Positions 1 to 4,104 of a stretch of 5,395 nt of DNA are shown here, one piece after another. The notes under the pieces are model-generated. The model was not told where the DNA came from, made no database searches, and saw only the letters and a program-made list of their open reading frames with translations. Within the stretch, counting starts at the first letter, position 1, and each line of letters starts with the position of its first letter. Source of the DNA: Pseudonocardiales bacterium (GTDB taxonomy: Bacteria > Actinomycetota > Actinomycetes > Mycobacteriales > Jatrophihabitantaceae); the NCBI GenBank assembly GCA_025465405.1, contig JAODNL010000483.1, forward strand, positions 1-5,395, read 5' to 3'. The position numbers and the translations under genes were made by a program.

Positions 1-1802
1 AATCCATCAGCACTGCTGGAGTGCCGGAACCCCACCAGGCCGTCGTAGCTGATGGCAAGCAGCGAAGCCCCGCCCTGCCCGGTGGGGTAACCCGGGTCGA
101 CACCCGGGGCCTCGCCGGTGAGGCGGAGCGTGCCACCGCGGTGCGCGCCGGGGTCGATGGTGGTTGTCACCCATAGCCTTCCGCCGGCAGCGACTATGCC
201 GCCGGGAATCGGGCCGAGGGGTACGGTGCGGACGGGTCGGCTGTCGGCAGGATCGATCTCGACGACCGACCCGCTGCCTTGCAGCGTGGTCCAGACGTGC
301 CCGTCAATGGTCGTGATCTGGTCGGGGTGCCGGCCGACCGTAACGGGGTTGGCGAGCGACGCATCGGTAGTTGTGATCCGCGCGATCGCATCAGAGCCGT
401 TGTACGAGACCCAGACACCGTCGCCGACCACCGCGACGCCTCGAGGGCCGGGGCCGACCCGAATTGGGGCTCCGACGGGGACGTGGCGGCGGCCGTCGAT
501 CTGGGTCACCGTGTCCGAGGCGGAGTTGGCCACCCAGATGTCGCGACCGGCGCCGATCCCGCTCGGATCGGAGCCGACCGGGATGCGCTGCACCTCTTCG
601 TTCTTGTCCGGGTCGATCCGCGACACCGTTGCGTCGGCGGCGTTGGTGACCCATACCGAACCGTGTGCGACGACCACGCCGCTCGGCGCAACGCCCACCC
701 GGATCGTCCGCGGATGGTCCGTCGTCGTCGGGTCGATCCGCGACACCGTCCCGTCACCGCTGTTCGTCACCCACATGGAGTCCGGACCCGCCGCGATCGC
801 CGACGGGGCCACCCCCACCGGGATCGCCGTGTTGATGATCTGCCGACTCGCCGCGTCGATCTGGGTCACGGTGTTGGCGTCGGTGTTGGTGGTCCAGATC
901 GAACCGAACCCGGCCGCGATCGCTGTCGGCCCGGCGTCGATATTGACGTGGTCGATGAGATGGCCGTTGCTGGGATCGATGATGCCGAGCTGGTTCTCGC
1001 TCAGCGCCTTGAGCCCGGTGCTTCCGCCACTCGGCCGGAGCACGACAACGAGGACACCGGCCACCACGACCGCCACCACGGCGGCGCCGAGCACGGTCAG
1101 CCGCGGATGCCTGGCGAGCGGGCGGGGCAGCCAACGCACCGCCGGCGTCGGGGCACGCGTGAATTGCGGCACCAAGGCAGCCAGCTGCCTGGCCGGGTCC
1201 TCGCCCTCGGGGAACACCCGCACCGGGCGGATCGGTTCAGCCAGTCCCTTCAGCGCGACCCGGCTTAGCACGGCGTAGCGGATCCCGTCTACCGTCCGCG
1301 CCACATGCGCGACCTCAGGACTGGTCAGCACCTCACCGGCCTTGGCCAGCGAGCACAGCCGCGCCGCCAGGTTCAGCGCCCCGCCGCGGTAGCCGTCCGG
1401 GCCGCGGACCGCCTCACCCGCGTCGATGCCGATGCCCACCGTCATCGGCAGACTCGCATCATCCACGGTCTCCTCGACGAAACGCTGCTGCAGCGCAACC
1501 GCCAGCCGCAACGACTGCCGCGGTGAACTGAACACACACAGCGCCTCGTCACCGCGCAGCTCGAACACCGTCCCGCCGAACTGGGCAACCAGATCACGCA
1601 CGATCAGCGCGAACTTCGCGGTGAGCTTCTCCGCAGCCTCATCGCCACGCTGCTGGGTGAAGGTCGTGTAGCCGCGGATGTCAGCAACCAGGAACGTCAA
1701 CACCTCGGACATCTGCCCATCCGGCGGCACACCCGGATCACCGCGCTGGAGGATGCCCTCGATCAGGCCTTCCGCGTGGTCGTCGAGTCCAGCCGGCGAC
1801 AT
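1..1802 (-). CDS. Membrane-bound class III nucleotide cyclase fused to a beta-propeller and a family 5 solute-binding domain (partial, runs off left edge)
   Basis: About 600 residues are visible and no stop is reached. Residues ~34-200 form a class III cyclase catalytic domain: FLVADIRG carries the first metal Asp (D41), LRGDE the second (D85, the usual 44 residues later), and LNLAARL the transition-state Asn/Arg pair (N144, R148). After the basic stretch RWLPRPLARHPR, residues ~235-255 form one hydrophobic helix, so the positive-inside rule puts the cyclase in the cytoplasm. Residues ~265-550 carry seven repeats of about 40 residues with W at 303, 344, 384, 423, 464, 504 and 544 (pattern VWVTN..D.TVSRIDP), as in YVTN/virginiamycin-lyase-like propellers. 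From ~556, GGTLRLTGE followed by ISYDGLVGF matches the N-terminus of SBP_bac_5 binding proteins. Inferred role: an extracytoplasmic sensor controlling cyclic nucleotide synthesis. The ATG at 1802 gives the best N-terminus, but it lacks a clear ribosome site; CATACT just upstream could be a -10 for a leaderless message. In-frame GTG starts at 1859 and 1874 are alternatives. The substrate (ATP or GTP) cannot be assigned. Confidence 0.88.
   Translation of the reverse strand, partial: MSPAGLDDHAEGLIEGILQRGDPGVPPDGQMSEVLTFLVADIRGYTTFTQQRGDEAAEKLTAKFALIVRDLVAQFGGTVFELRGDEALCVFSSPRQSLRLAVALQQRFVEETVDDASLPMTVGIGIDAGEAVRGPDGYRGGALNLAARLCSLAKAGEVLTSPEVAHVARTVDGIRYAVLSRVALKGLAEPIRPVRVFPEGEDPARQLAALVPQFTRAPTPAVRWLPRPLARHPRLTVLGAAVVAVVVAGVLVVVLRPSGGSTGLKALSENQLGIIDPSNGHLIDHVNIDAGPTAIAAGFGSIWTTNTDANTVTQIDAASRQIINTAIPVGVAPSAIAAGPDSMWVTNSGDGTVSRIDPTTTDHPRTIRVGVAPSGVVVAHGSVWVTNAADATVSRIDPDKNEEVQRIPVGSDPSGIGAGRDIWVANSASDTVTQIDGRRHVPVGAPIRVGPGPRGVAVVGDGVWVSYNGSDAIARITTTDASLANPVTVGRHPDQITTIDGHVWTTLQGSGSVVEIDPADSRPVRTVPLGPIPGGIVAAGGRLWVTTTIDPGAHRGGTLRLTGEAPGVDPGYPTGQGGASLLAISYDGLVGFRHSSSADG
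609..749 (-). repeat. Exact 21-base repeat pair inside the propeller
   Basis: The same 21 bases occur at 609-629 and 729-749, exactly 120 bases (40 codons) apart, encoding the TVSRIDP strand of two successive propeller blades. The other blades show the same pattern with more divergence. This supports the 40-residue repeat unit and suggests that at least these blades arose or were homogenised recently. It is part of the coding sequence, not a mobile repeat. Confidence 0.8.
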
Positions 1803-2082
1803 GCCGCAAGTATGAGGGAACACCACCGCGATCAGCCCGGATTTCGTCGTTCCATTCACGCCGATCCACGGCACGTCGGCGGCCGGCTCTGGGATCCGGG
1901 GTCATCCCGAAGAGATGCCCTGCGGCTGTCACTTCAAGCAGAGTCCGTGGACGCTAGACGCTGTCGACACCAGTTCGTACCATCGCGCTGCGACCGCGGA
2001 CATCGCGCACGCCTTGCCACCTACCCTCCGCCCGGCACGCCTCGAACTCTTGGACCCCTACCGTAGACAGCCGCTCATCGGT

Positions 2083-2105
2083 GCGGGGGATGCTGGACCC
2101 CCCGC
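2083..2105. repeat. G/C-only hairpin, 7-bp stem
   Basis: GCGGGGG (2083-2089) and CCCCCGC (2099-2105) are perfectly complementary around a 9-base loop. No T-tract follows on either strand and no gene ends here, so it is not a recognisable intrinsic terminator. It lies about 95 bases before the tRNA fragment. Such stems can arise by chance in high-GC DNA. Confidence 0.45.
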
Positions 2106-2153
2106 GTTCAACAGCCGAGGATTGTACGAGAGAGGGTCCGCGAAAGCGCCCGA

Positions 2154-2175
2154 ATCCCTTGCTATGCAAGGGGAT
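2154..2175. repeat. Inverted repeat beside the tRNA-derived attachment core
   Basis: CCCTTGC (2156-2162) and GCAAGGG (2166-2172) form a 7-bp perfect inverted repeat around TAT. The arms extend by ATC/GAT if one G is bulged. It ends 24 bases before the tRNA identity block starts. The position would suit a recombinase or excisionase arm site, but no integrase gene is visible in the window, so this role is only a suggestion. Confidence 0.5.
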
Positions 2176-2199
2176 GGCACATGGGTGAGCGCGAAAGTT

Positions 2200-2244
2200 C
2201 TTTTGATCCGTAGGTTGCGGGTTCGAGCCCCGCGGGGCCCACCA
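2200..2244 (+). other. 3' fragment of a tRNA gene (probably Lys-UUU), likely attachment-site remnant
   Basis: The block runs from CTTTTGA (anticodon loop) through TCCGT (3' anticodon strand), a 5-base variable loop, a perfect T arm (GCGGG, loop TTCGAGC, CCCGC), the 3' acceptor strand GGGGCCC, discriminator A and encoded CCA. The matching 5' half is missing. The bases before the loop are AAGTT, which do not pair with TCCGT, and no D arm or GGGCCCC 5' acceptor strand exists upstream. An identity block starting in the anticodon loop and ending at the tRNA 3' end is typical of core sites used by tyrosine-recombinase integrative elements and phages. The anticodon reads TTT, hence Lys, although a G follows it where tRNA-Lys normally has A, so the isotype is uncertain. 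It is not a functional tRNA as it stands. Confidence 0.75.
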
Positions 2245-2323
2245 CGGAATCCCCCTGATTTATAGGGCATACCCCTGGTCGCCAGAGTTAGCCGACTTCT
2301 CCGTGCGGCGCGGTCGCCTGCGA

Positions 2324-2626
2324 CTAAAAGCGCGGCTCGAACGGGTGCGGTGAGCGGGGATGCTCCCCGGCGCGGAGGTTGTGATCTTCCGAGCGTCCGC
2401 GTCCACGCCGCCACGCGCGCACGACCCGCATGATCATCGAACGGCGTGCTCGCCGGTGCGCTTCATGCCTTCCGCTCGCCCCGACAGCGAGATTGCCCAG
2501 CTCGCTCACCTTCTCGAAGTTCGAGGCGTCAACCTCATCAGATACTGCGAGTGCGCTCGCCATGCCGTCGTGCTTCATGTGTGCTGCGAACCGGGCCACG
2601 TCGGCCTCCAAGTCGCCGCCCACCAA
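2324..2626 (-). CDS. Doubtful hypothetical protein, downstream of the DUF2267 gene
   Basis: This is a 100-residue frame beginning at TTG (GTG follows immediately), 32 bases after the DUF2267 stop on the same strand. The first ~55 residues look protein-like: an amphipathic, acidic/hydrophobic run including LEADVARFAAHMKHDG and SDEVDASNFEKVSEL, with mostly G/C third positions. The last ~45 residues turn Arg/Pro/His-rich and look like out-of-frame GC-rich DNA. The frame stays open upstream into the DUF2267 gene without a better start, and there is no strong ribosome site. It may be a small real gene, or a gene whose 3' end was lost. I recognise no family. Confidence 0.35.
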   Translation of the reverse strand: MVGGDLEADVARFAAHMKHDGMASALAVSDEVDASNFEKVSELGNLAVGASGRHEAHRRARRSMIMRVVRAWRRGRGRSEDHNLRAGEHPRSPHPFEPRF

Positions 2627-2658
2627 GGTGTTCGTTCCGTCCTCGCTCGACAGTCGCG

Positions 2659-3036
2659 TCAGGACATCGGTCCCACGAGCTCCCGGTAGTCCTGCGGCAG
2701 CTGGGACAGAACGTCTTCGAACTCTCCGGGGGTGACCGCCTCGCGGATCGTGGTCAGGACGGCGGCCGCGCCGGTCCGGGCTTCGTCACGGTCGACGTCG
2801 GCCCGCTCCGCGACCCGGCGGACGAACTCTTCCACGTCGAAGGCCTCGGCTTCTTCCCGCGCGGGGCGCAAGGAGTCCTTCAGAGGGTCCGGCAGCTGTG
2901 AGGCAAGGTCCTGCGCCTCGCCGCCGCTGATCCGGTCGGCAAGCGTCCGGAGCGTGGCTCGTTCGACCCGCTCCGCCGTGTCCTCGGGCATCCCGGCCCG
3001 TTGGGCCGCGCTCTTCGTGAACGTCTTGTAGTCCAT
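2659..3036 (-). CDS. DUF2267 family protein
   Basis: This 125-residue soluble protein has the full length usual for DUF2267, a small helical family of unknown function that is common in actinobacteria. It starts MDYKTF and contains the family signature SGGEAQDLASQLP (~37-49). A second, similar half covers ~66-120: FDVEEFVRRVAERADV corresponds to the N-terminal DYKTFTKSAAQRAGM, and TPGEFEDVLSQLPQDY to SGGEAQDLASQLPDPL, so the protein is a two-fold internal repeat. There is no signal peptide or membrane segment. The ATG at 3036 is chosen because GAGGAAGGG (3050-3042) lies just upstream; the frame runs on further upstream, but there it is Arg/Pro/Ser-rich and has no family similarity. It is transcribed away from the SnoaL-like gene across a 389-base gap. 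The function is unknown. Confidence 0.9.
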   Translation of the reverse strand: MDYKTFTKSAAQRAGMPEDTAERVERATLRTLADRISGGEAQDLASQLPDPLKDSLRPAREEAEAFDVEEFVRRVAERADVDRDEARTGAAAVLTTIREAVTPGEFEDVLSQLPQDYRELVGPMS

Positions 3037-3260
3037 GTCTGCCCTTCCTCGAGTGGTCCGCCTCGGCGCCAGCCAGGAGGACGGCGGTCGCGCCGTCGCC
3101 CGGCGCGACGGACGCCGTGACTGGATGAGATGAGGGATGCGTGTCGCAGCCCTGTGTCCCGCGCGCTCCGCCGCGGCCTGTCGTCTATGGATCCAAAGAT
3201 GGGCGCTCTCGTGGCGGGCGCGCACCGGCCTACCCGGGCCACCTGCCGGACCCGAAGATG

Positions 3261-3273
3261 GACCTGACAGGTC
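3261..3273. promoter_or_regulatory. Perfect 13-base palindrome, possible operator
   Basis: GACCTGACAGGTC is a perfect 6+1+6 inverted repeat in the divergent intergenic region, 152 bases before the SnoaL-like start and 224 bases before the DUF2267 start. Its size suits a dimeric repressor site, but I recognise no specific regulator and it could be chance. Confidence 0.3.
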
Positions 3274-3277
3274 GGGT

Positions 3278-3364
3278 TCAGCAGCCGACCGTAACCGGGA
3301 TGCCGTTGAGCTGTGCCGCTTCGGCCAGTCGGTCGTCGTCGACGCTGTGTCCAGGGTCTTGGTG
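3278..3364 (-). pseudogene. Possible 28-codon relic of a decayed gene
   Basis: On the minus strand, a 28-codon open stretch between TAG and TGA reads like the C-terminus of a real protein: it contains HSVDDDRLAEAAQLNGIPVTV, balanced in composition and unlike the Arg-rich junk in the other frames here. It has no start codon and no ribosome site. I do not recognise the family. It may be the remains of a gene once located between the two divergent genes, or chance. Confidence 0.2.
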
Positions 3365-3412
3365 CTACGCGGGCGGGGCGGTTCAATGAGGTCGGCGCCT
3401 TTCGGGTGGTGC

Positions 3413-3419
3413 GGGGAGG
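3413..3419 (+). promoter_or_regulatory. Ribosome binding site fixing the GTG start of the SnoaL-like gene
   Basis: GGGGAGG ends 6 bases before GTG at 3426. This strong site decides for the GTG start over downstream in-frame options. Confidence 0.8.
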
Positions 3420-3425
3420 TGGCGC

Positions 3426-3830
3426 GTGAGCGACGAGAAGGACTTCGTGAACTGGGTCGAGACCCGTCTCCGGGACGCCGAAATCGCGTTGCACAACGGA
3501 GAAGCCGCACCCCGGCGGGCGATCTGGTCTCGTCATGATCCGGTCACAGTGCTAGGCGCCTGGAAGAGTGCATCCGGGCAGCAAGAACTCGACGACCTGT
3601 TCGCTCTGCTTGCGGAAAGCTTCTCGGACTGCACGACCTACTCCTTCGAGCTGACCGCCGCAGACGTGGTCGGCGACATGGCTTACACCGTCGGGTACGA
3701 GCACACGCAAGCGTCGGTCAATGGAAAGCCTCGGACGTACACCCTCCGCGCGACCCAGGTCTACCGCCACGAGGACGGCGAGTGGAAGGTCGCCCACCGG
3801 CACGCGGACACCGTGCCAGACGCTGAATAA
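3426..3830 (+). CDS. SnoaL-like / DUF4440 (NTF2-fold) protein
   Basis: This 134-residue soluble protein has the length and plan of small NTF2-fold proteins of the SnoaL/DUF4440/YybH group. An N-terminal helix (DFVNWVETRLRDAEIALHNG) is followed by the turn SRHDPVTVLGAW at ~35-46, a second helical segment EELDD-type (QQELDDLFALLAESF, ~52-66), and then alternating beta strands. The C-terminus LRATQVYRHEDGEWKVAHRHAD (~107-128) holds the hallmark 'vyR.edG.WKvahrH' strands. Members serve as enzymes (polyketide cyclases, isomerases), ligand-binding proteins or subunits of larger proteins, and sequence alone does not choose between these. The GTG start is set by GGGGAGG. It appears to be a single-gene unit: 274 bases without a gene separate it from the next gene on the same strand, and I see no convincing terminator. 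Confidence 0.88.
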   Translation: MSDEKDFVNWVETRLRDAEIALHNGEAAPRRAIWSRHDPVTVLGAWKSASGQQELDDLFALLAESFSDCTTYSFELTAADVVGDMAYTVGYEHTQASVNGKPRTYTLRATQVYRHEDGEWKVAHRHADTVPDAE

Positions 3831-3940
3831 TCGAACGGTTCAGCGGAGGATTACGGAGAGAATTCAGCGAGCTCGTCTGCGACCCACGAGAGCCGCGGGC
3901 CTGTCGACCAGATGCCGCCGTTGAGACACGGCTGGTCCCG

Positions 3941-3985
3941 CAAACTTCTAACTTGAGCCCGCAAGTTTGGAGCAAGTTCTCCAAA
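3941..3985 (+). promoter_or_regulatory. Nested inverted repeats upstream of the secreted enzyme, likely operator region
   Basis: This is a locally A+T-rich island in otherwise GC-rich DNA. TTTGGAG (3966-3972) and CTCCAAA (3979-3985) form a perfect 7-bp inverted repeat around CAAGTT. In addition CAAACTT (3941-3947) mirrors AAGTTTG (3963-3969), and AACTTG (3950-3955) mirrors CAAGTT (3973-3978). Half-sites of the (G)CAAGTT type therefore recur in both orientations, and a further CAAACT lies at 3994-3999. The island is 120-165 bases before the ATG of the beta-helix enzyme. It has no T-tract, so a terminator for the SnoaL-like gene is less likely than a regulator binding region. The regulator is unknown. 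Confidence 0.5.
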
Positions 3986-4000
3986 TATCTTGGCAAACTC

Positions 4001-4029
4001 TTGTGAAATTGGCCACAGAGGTCTTAAGT
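4001..4029 (+). promoter_or_regulatory. Weak sigma-70-type promoter candidate
   Basis: TTGTGA (4001-4006) and TTAAGT (4024-4029) are 17 bases apart and directly follow the inverted-repeat island. The -10 match is poor (3 of 6 to TATAAT), so this is only a candidate start region for the enzyme gene, giving a leader of about 70 bases. Confidence 0.25.
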
Positions 4030-4030
4030 T

Positions 4031-4099
4031 CCTCGCTGGACCTCGGGTGTCTCGATCGAGCCCCCGGCAGGCGTCCTCAATTCCGGTAGAAGCGAGGTC
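4031..4099 (+). promoter_or_regulatory. Leader with two segments complementary to the ribosome binding site
   Basis: The ribosome site GAGGT (4094-4098), 6 bases before the ATG, sits in AGCGAGGTC (4091-4099). CCTCGCT (4031-4037) is a perfect complement of AGCGAGG, and GACCTCG (4039-4045) is a perfect complement of CGAGGTC, so two mutually exclusive pairings could hide the site. A perfect palindrome CTCGATCGAG (4051-4060) lies between. This could allow translational control, but it could also be coincidence in GC-rich DNA. Confidence 0.3.
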
Positions 4100-4104
4100 A
4101 TTCC

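Larger units (their letters stand above)
1803..2199. other. Non-coding stretch between the cyclase gene and the tRNA fragment
   Basis: I see no convincing gene here. Reading frames on both strands are Arg/Pro-rich, lack ribosome sites and resemble no family. The minus-strand frame of the cyclase stays open back to a TGA at 1902-1904, so the first part may be its leader or an N-terminal extension. Two hairpins (2083-2105 and 2154-2175) lie before the tRNA fragment. If the fragment marks an element end, this is the element's terminal region. Confidence 0.5.
3037..3425. other. Divergent intergenic region, probably with promoters for both flanking genes
   Basis: The DUF2267 gene (minus) and the SnoaL-like gene (plus) diverge from this 389-base stretch. 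I find no convincing gene in it. It contains the palindrome at 3261-3273 and a short protein-like minus-strand scrap at 3278-3364. No clear -35/-10 pair stands out on either strand. Confidence 0.5.

Noticed and set aside
118..1278. Long plus-strand open frame of 386 residues, and a second at 279-1268, opposite the propeller
   Set aside because: Both are antisense shadows of the cyclase/propeller gene: Pro/Thr/Arg/Ser-rich, without domain resemblance or ribosome site, while the minus frame shows clear conserved motifs.
2169..2244. A complete functional tRNA gene
   Set aside because: There is no D arm, the 5' acceptor strand does not match GGGGCCC, and AAGTT cannot pair with TCCGT in the anticodon stem. 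No 5' half was found upstream that would suggest an intron.
2313..2324. GTCGC/GCGAC hairpin right after the doubtful 2324-2626 frame as a terminator
   Set aside because: The loop would be only two bases, or the stem only four pairs, and no T-tract follows on the minus strand.
2058..2414. Minus-strand frame containing GGPRGARTRNLRIKRTF, and plus-strand 1915-2265 containing LLIRRLRVRAPRG
   Set aside because: These peptides are translations of the tRNA 3' fragment on either strand, a well-known source of false proteins.
2659..3510. DUF2267 gene extended to an upstream start, giving 283 residues
   Set aside because: The extra ~158 residues are Arg/Pro/Ser-rich and do not resemble the family. 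ATG 3036 has a strong ribosome site and gives the normal family length.
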